Shown: piece after piece, positions 14,864 to 23,235 of the stretch
Layout: every line of letters starts with the position of its first letter
Position numbering within the stretch: the stretch's first letter is position 1
Assembly (NCBI GenBank): GCA_963205035.1
Contig: CAUJII010000007.1
Span: forward strand, 1 to 30,881
Direction: 5' to 3'
Length of the DNA: 30,881 nucleotides
Origin: Spirochaetota bacterium
GTDB lineage: Bacteria; Spirochaetota; Leptospiria; Turneriellales; Turneriellaceae
Notes under the pieces: generated by a model
What the model saw: only the letters and a program-made list of their open reading frames with translations
Databases searched by the model: none
Told to the model about the DNA's origin: nothing
Made by a program: the position numbers and the translations under genes

Positions 14864-15471
14864 TTCTGCACAAAGTCGCACATAACTACGCTTTGGCGCT
14901 TTCGCAAGTCTCCGGGTTAAACCTCGAGCAGGCGGAGGCGGATCTCGAAGCGGTGCGCGAGCTGGTTCGCTCCGATGCGCGGTTTTCGATTTTCTTAGAG
15001 TCGCCGTCGATTGGACGCGAGGCGAAGAAAAAAGCGTTCGTGAAAGCCCTCGAAGGCAAAGTACAAAAAGCCGTGCTGACAACTTGCCTCATCTTAATAG
15101 AGCATCGGCGCACCCAATTGATTGCAGAAATTTTCGAGGCCTTTAGAAATATCGTGGACGATATCTTAGGCCGCACGTACGTCGAGGTGACTGTCGCAAA
15201 AGCGCTCGAAAGCGGCGACCAAGCAATCGACAAGACTCTTCAAGAAAGCGTAATACAAAAGCTCGACGCCAACCGTAGCGCATTCGGACTGAAGGCGAAT
15301 AAAGAACTCCATTATACAGTCAAATCGAAAGTCAATAGCGAACTGCTCGCTGGCATAAAAATGCGTGTCGGCGATTATATTTTTGATGGAACGGTGGCTC
15401 GCAACTTAGTGCAGTGGCGCGATGTTGCGGTAGAGCATCCATTGGCTGTAGAAAATACGTTTAGCGAATAA
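14860..15471 (+). CDS. atpH: F-type ATP synthase subunit delta
   Basis: A 203-residue protein with the family start MILHKVAHNYALALSQVSG and a helical N-terminal domain (about 1-105) that caps the F1 head by binding the alpha N-termini. The conserved LLIEHRRTQLIAEIFEAF-like segment (here LILIEHRRTQLIAEI) follows, and the C-terminal half has the strand KSKVNSELLAGIKMRVGDYIFDGTV, close to the family motif that ends in a GS/T-L pattern. It links the b-stalk to F1. It overlaps atpF by 4 bases and is followed by atpA with good ribosome binding site GGCGGAG. Confidence 0.94.
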   Translation: MILHKVAHNYALALSQVSGLNLEQAEADLEAVRELVRSDARFSIFLESPSIGREAKKKAFVKALEGKVQKAVLTTCLILIEHRRTQLIAEIFEAFRNIVDDILGRTYVEVTVAKALESGDQAIDKTLQESVIQKLDANRSAFGLKANKELHYTVKSKVNSELLAGIKMRVGDYIFDGTVARNLVQWRDVAVEHPLAVENTFSE

Positions 15472-15485
15472 AAGGCGGAGAAAAA

Positions 15486-17012
15486 ATGAAAATAAATACA
15501 TCGGAAATTGTCTCGATACTCAAAAGCGAAATCCAAAACTACGGACAAACTCTCACCATCGACGAAGTGGGCCAAGTTCTCGAAGTCGGCGATGGTATCG
15601 CCCGCGTCTATGGTCTCTCGAATGCGCTCGCGGGTGAGATGCTCGAATTTGAAAACGGCATCACCGGGTTGGCGTTCAACCTCGAAGAAAGCTCTGTCGG
15701 TGTCGTTATCTTGGGCGATTATTTGAAAATCCGCGAAGGCATGAGCATCAAGCGCACCGGACGCATTCTCGAAGTTCCGACCGGCGACGCACTGATTGGG
15801 CGCGTGGTGAACCCACTCGGACAACCTGTCGATGGCAAAGGCCCCATCGTTAGCAAGTCCAAGCGTCCTGTTGAAATTATTGCACCGGGAATCGCTCGCC
15901 GTCAACCAGTCACCGAGCCGCTTCAAACTGGGGTTAAGGCCATCGACGCGATGATTCCGATTGGCCGTGGCCAGCGCGAGCTCATCATTGGCGACCGCTC
16001 GACGGGTAAGACAGCGATTGCCATAGACACGATTCTCAACCAAAAAGGTACGGGAGTGATTTGCGTTTATGTCGCTGTTGGTCAAAAGGCGTCCACCGTT
16101 GCGGGAGTTATCGACAAACTCAAAGAACACGGTGCGATGGATTATACTATTGTGGTTGCGGCGAACGCTTCCGACCCGGCACCGATGCAATACTTGGCGC
16201 CTTACTCCGGCACCGCGATGGCTGAGGAATTCATGTACAACCAAGGCAAGGCGACGCTTTGTGTTTATGACGACTTGACCAAGCAAGCGAACGCGTACCG
16301 CCAGATGTCATTGTTACTCCGCCGCCCACCGGGACGCGAAGCGTATCCGGGTGACGTTTTCTATCTCCACTCGCGCCTTCTCGAACGTGCCGCGAAACTC
16401 AGCGATAAATACGGCGGCGGGTCGCTCACTGCACTTCCGGTCATCGAAACGCAAGAGGGCGAAGTTTCGGCGTATATCCCAACGAACGTCATTTCGATTA
16501 CAGACGGGCAAATTTATTTACAGCCGAATATGTTTGCTGCGGGCATTCGCCCGGCGGTCGATGTCGGTATCTCGGTTTCTCGTGTGGGAAGTGCCGCACA
16601 AATTAAAGGCATGAAGAAGGTTGCGGGAACGCTGCGTCTTGACTTGGCGCAGTTCCGTGAACTCGAAGCGTTTGCACAGTTGGGCACCGAGCTCGATCCC
16701 GCGACGCAGCGCCAAATCGACCGGGGCCAGCGTCTGGTCGAACTCTTGAAGCAGCCACAATACAAACCAATCCCGGTAGAAAAGCAAGTTATAGCACTCT
16801 ACGCTGCAACGAAAGGGTATATGGATAAAGTCCAAGTGCGCGACGTGCGGGACTTTGAGCAAAAGCTGGTTGAGTTCATCGAAAAGACACACAACGAGTT
16901 CTATGTAACCATCCGCGACACGAAGGGTCTGCCTGAAGAGTCGACCTTGGGCAAGGTGCTCCAAGACTTTACAGATTCGTATCTGAAAAACAAAGCAGGA
17001 GACCCTCGCTAA
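15486..17012 (+). CDS. atpA: F-type ATP synthase subunit alpha
   Basis: A 508-residue protein with the alpha-type P-loop GDRSTGKT (169-176), preceded by PIGRGQRELII. Other signatures are LEVGDGIARVYGL near 32, QTGVKAIDAMIPIGRGQ (147-163), and PGREAYPGDVFYLHSRLLERAA in the middle. The length is usual. Three alpha subunits alternate with three beta in F1; the alpha sites bind nucleotide but do not catalyse. The ribosome binding site GGCGGAG sits 7-8 bases before the ATG. The intergenic space to atpG holds a 26-base stem-loop. Identification is firm. Confidence 0.98.
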   Translation: MKINTSEIVSILKSEIQNYGQTLTIDEVGQVLEVGDGIARVYGLSNALAGEMLEFENGITGLAFNLEESSVGVVILGDYLKIREGMSIKRTGRILEVPTGDALIGRVVNPLGQPVDGKGPIVSKSKRPVEIIAPGIARRQPVTEPLQTGVKAIDAMIPIGRGQRELIIGDRSTGKTAIAIDTILNQKGTGVICVYVAVGQKASTVAGVIDKLKEHGAMDYTIVVAANASDPAPMQYLAPYSGTAMAEEFMYNQGKATLCVYDDLTKQANAYRQMSLLLRRPPGREAYPGDVFYLHSRLLERAAKLSDKYGGGSLTALPVIETQEGEVSAYIPTNVISITDGQIYLQPNMFAAGIRPAVDVGISVSRVGSAAQIKGMKKVAGTLRLDLAQFRELEAFAQLGTELDPATQRQIDRGQRLVELLKQPQYKPIPVEKQVIALYAATKGYMDKVQVRDVRDFEQKLVEFIEKTHNEFYVTIRDTKGLPEESTLGKVLQDFTDSYLKNKAGDPR

Positions 17013-17014
17013 GG

Positions 17015-17040
17015 CTTGGCTACGGAATTCCATAGCTAAG
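17015..17040 (+). other. Stem-loop between atpA and atpG
   Basis: CTTGGCTACGG (17015-17025) pairs with CCATAGCTAAG (17030-17040) around the core GGAATTCC. In RNA this gives an almost complete stem with one G-U pair and one C-A mismatch. It starts 2 bases after the atpA stop and ends 10 bases before the atpG ATG. No T-run follows, so it is not a terminator; it may stabilise the upstream message or tune translation of the single-copy gamma subunit. Confidence 0.55.
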
Positions 17041-17050
17041 AGAGAAGACC

Positions 17051-17917
17051 ATGGCGACCTCGAAAGAAATACGCAACCGTATCGGCTCGGTACAAAACAC
17101 CAAGAAGATTACGCGCACGATGGAGCTCGTCTCGACAGCAAAAGCGAAGAAGGCAGTCGACCGTGTTGTGGCATCGAGGCCCTACGCGGACAAAATTCAA
17201 GACCTTATCCGTTCGCTATCTTCTCAAGGCGAAGTGGCGGAGCACCCGCTTTTGCGCAAAAGCCCTCAGGTGCGTAAGGCGCTCTTAGTCGTCGTGACGG
17301 CGAACCGTGGCCTTTGTGGCGGCTACAACGCAAACATTCTGCGTATGGCTCACCACAAGATTGAAGAATATAAGAAGCAACGTATCGAAGTCACGGTACA
17401 CCTCATCGGCAAGAAAGCGATTTCTTTCTTTAACTACCGCAAGAATCCTTACGAAGCGTCGTTCACGCATATCGACGACAAGTTGACTTTTGCAGACGCA
17501 CAAAAATTTTCCGAAGACTACATGGAACGCTTCAGCATCGAAGCGGTCGATAAAATTGAAGTCCTCTACACGCGTTACATGAGTTCTTCGAGCCAGACCC
17601 CTGTATGCGAGACTCTCTTGCCAGTGGAAATCCCAGAAGGAGAGTCGGTTGAAAAAAGTACGCCTTTCCTTTTCGAGCCGAGTCCTGAAGTTATCTTAGC
17701 CTCGCTCTTACCCAAAGCGATTAGCCAGAGTTTTTACCAATCGCTTCTCGACGCAGTTGCGTCTGAGCAAATTGCGAGACGCATCGCGATGAAGAATGCA
17801 ACCGATGCGGCTTCGGACATGATTAAGAATTTAACGAAACAATACAACAGAGTGCGCCAAGCAAAAATTACGCAAGAAATTGCGGAGATTGTGGGCGGTG
17901 CTGCCGCAATTCAATAA
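17051..17917 (+). CDS. atpG: F-type ATP synthase subunit gamma
   Basis: A 288-residue protein with the conserved N-terminal MATSKEIRNRIGSVQNTKKITRTMELVSTAK, continuing in a long coiled-coil helix, and the C-terminal SEQIARRIAMKNATDAASDMIKNLTKQYNRVRQAKITQEIAEIVGGAAA. These two helices form the central rotating shaft. TANRGLCGGYNANI (about 78-91) is the family signature of the Rossmann-like middle part. Length is typical. The atpD ribosome binding site overlaps its stop codon. Firm call. Confidence 0.97.
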   Translation: MATSKEIRNRIGSVQNTKKITRTMELVSTAKAKKAVDRVVASRPYADKIQDLIRSLSSQGEVAEHPLLRKSPQVRKALLVVVTANRGLCGGYNANILRMAHHKIEEYKKQRIEVTVHLIGKKAISFFNYRKNPYEASFTHIDDKLTFADAQKFSEDYMERFSIEAVDKIEVLYTRYMSSSSQTPVCETLLPVEIPEGESVEKSTPFLFEPSPEVILASLLPKAISQSFYQSLLDAVASEQIARRIAMKNATDAASDMIKNLTKQYNRVRQAKITQEIAEIVGGAAAIQ

Positions 17918-17929
17918 GGAGAATAAGAA

Positions 17930-19321
17930 ATGGCAACAGTCGGAAAAGTCAGTCAGGTTATCGGGTCGGTTCTCGACGCAAAATTCCCCGAGGGAAAGCT
18001 TCCAGAAATCTATAATGCGCTGGAGCTCACCGTTCAAGGTCAAAAACTCGTTTGCGAAGTGCAGCAGCATTTAGGCGGAGGCTCGGTACGTGCGGTTGCA
18101 TTGGGTGCAACCGACGGAGTCGCGCGCGGGCAAGACATCACTGATACGGGTGCTCCCATTTCTATTCCCGTGGGGCTCAATTCCTTAGGCCGTATTTTTA
18201 ACGTCTTGGGAGAACCCGTCGACGAAGCGGGCGACGTCAAAGTTGAAGAGCGCCGGCCCATCCACCGCCCCTCGCCCGGTTTTGAAGACATCGAGCCAAA
18301 AACACAGATTTTTGAAACGGGCATCAAAGTCATCGACCTTCTTGAACCTTATATCCGAGGCGGCAAAACCGGCCTCTTCGGTGGTGCTGGCGTCGGTAAG
18401 ACAGTTATTATTCAAGAGCTCATCAACAACATTGCGAAGCAACACGGCGGTTATTCCGTGTTTGCAGGCGTCGGCGAGCGTACACGCGAGGGAACGGATC
18501 TCTACCTCGAAATGCAGGAGTCAGGCGTTATCGACAAAACCTGTCTCGTGTTTGGCCAGATGAACGAGCCGCCGGGGGCGCGTCTCCGTGTGGCGTTGAC
18601 GGCACTCACGCAAGCCGAGTGGCTGCGCGATTACGCGGGCACCGACGTACTTCTCTTCGTCGACAATATTTTCCGCTTCACGCAGGCGGGCTCCGAGGTG
18701 TCGGCACTCTTAGGCCGTATGCCTTCTGCCGTGGGTTACCAACCGACTCTTGCAACAGAGATGGGGCAGCTTCAAGAACGTATTACGTCGACCAAGAAAG
18801 GTGCTATTACCTCGGTGCAGGCAATTTACGTGCCCGCCGACGATATTACAGACCCGGCGCCTGCGACGGCGTTTACGCACATCGACGCATCGACCGTTCT
18901 TTCGCGCAAGATTTCTGAAAAGGGTATCTACCCTGCGGTCGACCCGCTGGGTTCAACGAGCCGTGCTCTTTCGCCGGAAATTGTGGGCGATCGCCACTAT
19001 GGCATTGCACGCGAGGTACAGCGCATCCTACAGCGTTACAAAGACCTGCAAGACATCATCGCGATCTTGGGTATGGACGAACTGTCCGAGGACGATAAAG
19101 TCCTTGTGGGGCGCGCCCGCCGTATTGAGCGCTTCTTATCACAGCCGTTCCATGTTGCGGAGCAATTCACCGGTATGCCCGGTAAATATGTGAAGCTCGA
19201 AGACACAATCCGCTCGTTTGAAGAATTGCTTTCCGGCAAGTACGATCAATACCCCGAGCAAGCATTCTATATGTGTGGAGCCATCGACGAAGTGGTCGAA
19301 AAAGCAAAGGGCATGGGTTAA
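17930..19321 (+). CDS. atpD: F-type ATP synthase subunit beta
   Basis: A 463-residue protein containing the catalytic P-loop GGAGVGKT (151-158), GERTREGTDLYLEM with the catalytic-site glutamate region, the Walker B LLFVDNIFRFTQAGSEVSALLGRMPSAVGYQPTLATEMG stretch, and the DELSEDDK motif (about 385) of the C-terminal domain that contacts gamma. Beta carries the catalytic sites for ATP synthesis. AAGGAG precedes the ATG by 8 bases and overlaps the atpG stop. It is among the most conserved proteins in the window and a good marker for placing the organism. Firm call. Confidence 0.98.
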   Translation: MATVGKVSQVIGSVLDAKFPEGKLPEIYNALELTVQGQKLVCEVQQHLGGGSVRAVALGATDGVARGQDITDTGAPISIPVGLNSLGRIFNVLGEPVDEAGDVKVEERRPIHRPSPGFEDIEPKTQIFETGIKVIDLLEPYIRGGKTGLFGGAGVGKTVIIQELINNIAKQHGGYSVFAGVGERTREGTDLYLEMQESGVIDKTCLVFGQMNEPPGARLRVALTALTQAEWLRDYAGTDVLLFVDNIFRFTQAGSEVSALLGRMPSAVGYQPTLATEMGQLQERITSTKKGAITSVQAIYVPADDITDPAPATAFTHIDASTVLSRKISEKGIYPAVDPLGSTSRALSPEIVGDRHYGIAREVQRILQRYKDLQDIIAILGMDELSEDDKVLVGRARRIERFLSQPFHVAEQFTGMPGKYVKLEDTIRSFEELLSGKYDQYPEQAFYMCGAIDEVVEKAKGMG

Positions 19322-19345
19322 ATACCCGACGCAGAGAGTTACGCA

Positions 19346-19759
19346 ATGGAAGAAACAGCCGCCCAACTAACAGTCAGCATCTACTCTCCGGAGAAGAAGC
19401 TCCTTGAAGAGGCGGCTCAATCCGTCGGCCTTCCGGGCAAAAAGGGATCGTTCACTGTTCTCAAAGGCCATGCCAGCTTAGTCGCCGAACTCGAACCGGG
19501 TGTGGTTCATGTCCAGACTGCCGATAGGTCAGAAGTCTTTGTTGTCGACTCAGGTTTTGCGGAAGTCAAGAACAACAAAGTGATTGTTTTGGTCGAAGGA
19601 GCGGTCGATCCCAAAATGCTCGACGCCAAGACTGAGCGTGCAGCGCTCGAAGAAGCGCTCAGTCGCGAAACGAAGAACGTTGTGCAAGCGGCGCGCAAGC
19701 AACAAGACATCGACTTGCGCCGCGTCCGCGCACGCATCGCCGAAGAAAAATCTCACTAA
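19346..19759 (+). CDS. atpC: F-type ATP synthase subunit epsilon
   Basis: A 137-residue protein with a beta-sandwich N-terminal domain (QLTVSIYSPEKKLLEE, VGLPGKKGSFTVLKGHASLVAELEPGVV, VFVVDSGFAEVKNNKVIVLVE) and a C-terminal helical hairpin (about 90-137, AKTERAALEEALSRETKNV and RRVRARIAEE). The last helices can inhibit ATP hydrolysis by inserting along gamma. It is the last gene of the operon, and the next gene is convergent. Length is usual. Firm call. Confidence 0.95.
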   Translation: MEETAAQLTVSIYSPEKKLLEEAAQSVGLPGKKGSFTVLKGHASLVAELEPGVVHVQTADRSEVFVVDSGFAEVKNNKVIVLVEGAVDPKMLDAKTERAALEEALSRETKNVVQAARKQQDIDLRRVRARIAEEKSH

Positions 19760-19763
19760 TTAA

Positions 19764-19827
19764 GAGCGTCGAGCGAGTTTAGATCTCGCGTTGGCAGACT
19801 GCCGGTGAACGCCGTGCAAGAACGCTC
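19764..19827. other. Multi-branched inverted-repeat region 3' of atpC
   Basis: GAGCGT (19764-19769) and ACGCTC (19822-19827) could close a structure enclosing GCGAG/CTCGC (19773-19777/19785-19789) and GGCA/TGCC (19793-19796/19800-19803). It lies between convergent atpC and tetR. There is no T-run typical of a terminator and no tRNA signature. A role in 3'-end formation is possible but unproven. Confidence 0.35.
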
Positions 19828-19868
19828 CGAAAAAGATTCTGCCGCGTTTTGTCGTCGGTAAGATTTGC

Positions 19869-20519
19869 CTATACGCGCTTTGTTAGGAGAGGCGCGTGGT
19901 TCTTACGATCACGGTAAGACAGTCCCCCGCGTAGAATAATCCACGCCTTTTTCCGCGCCCGCGCAATGATTTGTATTTCCTGTTTTTTTTCGTGAGGTGG
20001 TAGATCCAGCACATCGTCGAGCATGATGAGAAGTTGGTCCATAATCATGAGCGAGACATCTTCGGTGATTGCTGCCGGAATATTCTTCCATTCGGGTAGA
20101 CCTTGCAAGTCGTGGCTGAGCGTGAGTGCCGTCTTGTGGATCTGCTCCTTGATGCGGGTGCGCACCTTAACGCGGCCACCCAAACGCTCGCGGATGATGA
20201 AGAGAAAATACAGGCGGTGGCGTCTTGCAAAGCGAATAAAAGTTCCAATCGATTCGTAAACGAGCTGCCTTGCGGTGAGCTTGCGCATGCGCACACCCAT
20301 GACGAGATTTTCGAGCGGGCGAAAGCAGTATTCGACGAGTTCGACTGCGAGGTCTTCCATTTCGTTGAAGTGGCGGTAGAACGTCGCAGGCACAACCCCT
20401 GCTTCGCGCGTCACCTCGCGCAGACTAATCGACGAGAAGCTGCGGTCGTCGCCCATGAGCTTGATGACCGCCAACATAAGCGCACGGTGCGTGCGGAGGC
20501 GTTGCTGTGATTTTTTCAT
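19869..20519 (-). CDS. TetR-family regulator, FabR/DesT-like
   Basis: A 216-residue protein with an N-terminal helix-turn-helix: RTHRALMLAVIKLMGD, then FSSISLREVTREAGVVPATFYRHFNEMEDLAVELVEY. This stretch is strikingly like E. coli FabR ([25 protein letters not shown]). FabR and DesT sense acyl-CoA or acyl-ACP saturation and control unsaturated fatty-acid genes. The ligand-binding half (about 75-190) contains FARRHRLYFLFIIRERLGG, which aligns with a similar RLLLRERSG part of FabR. The start overlaps the stop of the dedA gene in ATGA, so both are made together. A perfect palindrome at the dedA start is a good candidate for its own operator. Family is firm; lipid sensing is inference from resemblance. 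Confidence 0.9.
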   Translation of the reverse strand: MKKSQQRLRTHRALMLAVIKLMGDDRSFSSISLREVTREAGVVPATFYRHFNEMEDLAVELVEYCFRPLENLVMGVRMRKLTARQLVYESIGTFIRFARRHRLYFLFIIRERLGGRVKVRTRIKEQIHKTALTLSHDLQGLPEWKNIPAAITEDVSLMIMDQLLIMLDDVLDLPPHEKKQEIQIIARARKKAWIILRGGLSYRDRKNHAPLLTKRV

Positions 20520-21163
20520 GGATTGGGTTTCCTTTGATAGCGTGCCCGCAGAATTTCCACGAGCATCGGGACGAGAGAGAGAAAAACGATGCCGACAATA
20601 ACGAGGCTAAAGTTCTTTTGTACAATTTCTAAGTTTCCAAAAAAATAACCGGAAAGCGTCAGCGATACAATCCATAAGAGCCCGCCAAAAATATTGTAAC
20701 GGCTAAACGTGCGGTAGTGCATGTCTGCTATACCTGCGACAAAAGGCGCGAGTGTGCGGACAATCGGCACGAAGCGTGCGATGACGATTGTCTTAGCACC
20801 ATATTTCTCGTAGAAACCGTGAGTCTTTTCAATGTGCGCGGGTTTTACAATGCGCGAGAATTTTTTGAGGACGTGGTCGCCAAAATACTTGCCGACAAAA
20901 TAATTGACTGTATCGCCGAGGATTGCCGCAACCGACAACCCAATCAAGATAACCGGCAAAGAGAGAACTCCACGAGCGGCGATGGCGCCGATTGCAAAAA
21001 GCAGCGAATCGCCCGGTAAGAAAGGCGTGACAACAAGACCCGTTTCTGCAAAAATAATGGCGAAGAGAATGACATACATCCAAAAGCCGTATTGCGCCGC
21101 CCACGCGTCTAAGTGGCGTTCGAGATGCAAGAAAGTGTCGAACGCGGAGATGAGGAACTCCAT
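20516..21163 (-). CDS. DedA-family membrane protein
   Basis: A 215-residue membrane protein starting at ATG 21163. Hallmarks of the DedA (SNARE-associated/VTT) family are FAETGLVVTPFLPGDSLLFAIGA (the ExxxxxxPFLPGDS motif, about 40-60) and RFVPIVRTLAPFVAGIADMHYRTFSRYN, followed by GGLLWIVSLTLSGYFFGN. Between them, NYFVGKYFGDHVLKKF is also typical. Several DedA proteins recycle lipid carriers such as undecaprenyl phosphate or flip phospholipids, and mutants show envelope and pH defects. Coupling with a FabR-like regulator suggests the gene responds to membrane lipid state. The longer frame to 21247 adds unlikely residues and overlaps the palindrome, so the shorter start is preferred. Confidence 0.94.
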   Translation of the reverse strand: MEFLISAFDTFLHLERHLDAWAAQYGFWMYVILFAIIFAETGLVVTPFLPGDSLLFAIGAIAARGVLSLPVILIGLSVAAILGDTVNYFVGKYFGDHVLKKFSRIVKPAHIEKTHGFYEKYGAKTIVIARFVPIVRTLAPFVAGIADMHYRTFSRYNIFGGLLWIVSLTLSGYFFGNLEIVQKNFSLVIVGIVFLSLVPMLVEILRARYQRKPNP

Positions 21164-21184
21164 GTTTACTAAAAATAGTAAACA
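21163..21184. promoter_or_regulatory. Palindromic operator candidate at the dedA-tetR start
   Basis: TGTTTACTA-N4-TAGTAAACA is a perfect 9-base inverted repeat (21163-21171 and 21176-21184) separated by AAAA. On the minus strand it lies immediately before and touching the dedA start codon, and it takes the place of a ribosome binding site. TetR dimers commonly bind such palindromes, so autoregulation by the downstream gene is likely. Confidence 0.6.
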
Positions 21185-21256
21185 GATGAGCCGACAATCT
21201 GCTTTTGATTCCCTCTTTTTTCTTGCCGGAATGCCCGCATACTGCACGACGGGCGT

Positions 21257-21841
21257 ATGGTAAAGTGGTCATGGGTCGTACTAATCGGTTTGTTCGTTGC
21301 TCTCGCGGGATGTACATCGACAACGAAGCGTTTGGATGCTGGCGCAGATATAACTGCCGATTCGGGGGAGCTTACCCGCACGGAGATGGAAAGAGCTGCC
21401 AGCCAGTTTGTAAAAAAACTTAAAACTCACTTCGATGAAGAACGCCCAAAAGACGGAATTTTTGTCGCATTCTTGCCGACCAAAAACGATACTTCGGAGG
21501 AACTCCCCGTTTCCGTGTACGATAACAAAATGGCGGCGGAGCTCCTCGCGGCGAAAATTTACACTGTGCGCGTCGAAGACCGCAACAAGGCTTTGTCGGA
21601 AATTTCTTTCAGCCAAACCGGTGCTACTGCGACTGAACTTTCTGCCGGCAAAATGCGCAGTCCGAATTTTTTCATTCAAACCGACATTACTGAAGCCATC
21701 TTCAAGAGCGGCGGCGACCGTATTGTCGAGCAGACGCTGAATTTTGAATTGCGCTCCGTGGAAACGCAGCTCGTTGTTTTTAGCGATCGGATTTCATACC
21801 GCAAAAAGCCGCGCAATCAAAAAGGGCGCGTTGGTTGGTAA
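21257..21841 (+). CDS. LpoB-like penicillin-binding-protein activator lipoprotein
   Basis: A 194-residue lipoprotein: signal MVKWSWVVLIGLFVALAGC with a canonical LAGC lipobox (Cys19). The mature part has TRTEMERAASQFVKKLKTHF, FVAFLPTKNDTSEELPVSVYDNKMAAELLAAKI, KALSEISFSQTGATATELSAG and FFIQTDITEAIF, which resemble the LpoB (PF13036) domain. LpoB in E. coli activates PBP1b from the outer membrane. The spirochaete partner is not identified. The gene is 11 bases ahead of a COG3014-like lipoprotein gene; LpoB- and COG3014-type genes sit together in other bacteria. The start is ATG 21257. Family is likely, target is inference. Confidence 0.75.
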   Translation: MVKWSWVVLIGLFVALAGCTSTTKRLDAGADITADSGELTRTEMERAASQFVKKLKTHFDEERPKDGIFVAFLPTKNDTSEELPVSVYDNKMAAELLAAKIYTVRVEDRNKALSEISFSQTGATATELSAGKMRSPNFFIQTDITEAIFKSGGDRIVEQTLNFELRSVETQLVVFSDRISYRKKPRNQKGRVGW

Positions 21842-21852
21842 AACACCCTTGA

Positions 21853-23232
21853 ATGAAGACACTTCGCATAAGCATTATCCTTTTTCTGGCTTTCGCGGCG
21901 GCGGGATGCGCGGGCTCTTACGCAAAGAAGATTCAAGCGTCGGAAGAGGCGTTCTATTCCGGTGCCATCGACACCGCAGTAAAGACGATCACTCCCTTGG
22001 CGCAAGATAGTGCTGCGCGCGATCGGCTTCTGTACTATATGGAAGCGGGCGTCGTCTTCCATAGCCAGGGGGACTACCAGACGAGTCTTGAAATATTTTC
22101 GCGCGCAGATGAAATGGCCGATGAAATCAAGACGAGCCTTACGGGTACTGCGAAGAGTTTCTTGCTTTCGGACCGCGAGGGTGAATTTCAAGGCGAGAAT
22201 TTCGAACGGCTTCTCATTAAGTATTATTTAGCGCTCGACCAAGCGCTCACCGGCGATTTGCAAGCCGCGAAAAGAACGCTTCGCAAACTCGAGGCGGATC
22301 TGAAGGACATGAAATACGAAGACGCAGCGTACAAGCAAGTGCTCGTCGCGCGCTACCTCAACGCGCTGGTTTCTGAAGAGCTGAAAGAGTTTAACGACGC
22401 GAGGGTGCAGTACCGCAACTTGGAGAATTTTGGCGTCGATGCGGAGTGGCTCCAGCGCGAGCGCTATCTCTTAGCCAAGCACGCGAACGACAGACAGGAT
22501 TTAGCGCGCTATCAAAAAGGGAGGACCGAACCCCTCTTCAAGAATTCCGATGCAAAAACAGGGGAGCTTATCGTTTTCGCTGAAATGGGTAAGGCGGCGG
22601 TAAAAGAAAGCCGTGGTGATCTCTTAAGCGACGAGCAATTCGCTCTTGCGCTGCGTGTTGCACTCGACGCGGCAATCCTTTCGCAAGGCAGCGCATTGAC
22701 GACTGTCTCTGTTTTGGCGATGTTGGGCACGGCAGAAAACCCTATCCCAAAATTCGTCGAGAGAGAAGCACCGCACCTGCCACAGTTGTTTTTGCAAGAG
22801 ACTGCCTTGCCGCCTTCGCTCCTTCTTACAAATTTCGATTGGATCGCCGAAAAAAATTTTAACGAGAATTATTCTTCGTACGTAACTCGGAATGTCGCTT
22901 CGATTGCGACAAAAATTGTGATCGCGGCGATTGCCGCCGAAGCGGTATCGAGGCAAATCAAGGATAACACGTCGGGGACGGTTGGAGTCCTGGCCGGTTT
23001 TGCCGTGGGTTTAGGCGCGGGAGGAGCGGTTGCAGCGACGGTGAAGCCTGACCTGCGTAGTTGGCGTTTGTTGCCAGCCGGCTTTTATGCCGTGCGCGTG
23101 ATACTCCCTGAAGGCACATACCCTCTTTTTGCAGGCGAGGGGATGGTCTATGGCAACAAGACCGGGACAGTCCAAATCCATGCGGGAAAGAAGACATTTG
23201 TGTCGCTGCGTATTTTCAAACCTGCTGCATAA
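21853..23232 (+). CDS. COG3014-like lipoprotein with helical repeats
   Basis: A 459-residue lipoprotein with signal MKTLRISIILFLAFAAAGC (canonical AAGC lipobox, Cys19). The mature N-terminal two thirds are helical and TPR-like (EEAFYSGAIDTAVKTITPLA, VVFHSQGDYQTSLEIFSRAD, YLNALVSEELKEFNDARVQYRNLE). The C-terminal third has two hydrophobic small-residue segments (about 350-365 and 375-400, TVGVLAGFAVGLGAGGAVAA) followed by a beta-rich end (RSWRLLPAGFYAVRVILPEGTYPL) resembling the end of COG3014 proteins. It lies between an LpoB-like lipoprotein (11 bases upstream) and a PP2C phosphatase (3 bases downstream). Function is unknown; a role in envelope or cell-wall maintenance is suggested by neighbours only. 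Confidence 0.75.
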   Translation: MKTLRISIILFLAFAAAGCAGSYAKKIQASEEAFYSGAIDTAVKTITPLAQDSAARDRLLYYMEAGVVFHSQGDYQTSLEIFSRADEMADEIKTSLTGTAKSFLLSDREGEFQGENFERLLIKYYLALDQALTGDLQAAKRTLRKLEADLKDMKYEDAAYKQVLVARYLNALVSEELKEFNDARVQYRNLENFGVDAEWLQRERYLLAKHANDRQDLARYQKGRTEPLFKNSDAKTGELIVFAEMGKAAVKESRGDLLSDEQFALALRVALDAAILSQGSALTTVSVLAMLGTAENPIPKFVEREAPHLPQLFLQETALPPSLLLTNFDWIAEKNFNENYSSYVTRNVASIATKIVIAAIAAEAVSRQIKDNTSGTVGVLAGFAVGLGAGGAVAATVKPDLRSWRLLPAGFYAVRVILPEGTYPLFAGEGMVYGNKTGTVQIHAGKKTFVSLRIFKPAA

Positions 23233-23235
23233 CCC

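Noticed and set aside
15375..16286. Long antisense open frame of 303 codons opposite atpH/atpA
   Set aside because: It is a shadow of the highly conserved atpA gene; codon pattern and protein motifs belong to the plus strand.
19764..19827. tRNA gene
   Set aside because: It has a cloverleaf-like set of stems but is only 64 bases, lacks a GTTCRA T-loop and a 7-bp acceptor stem.
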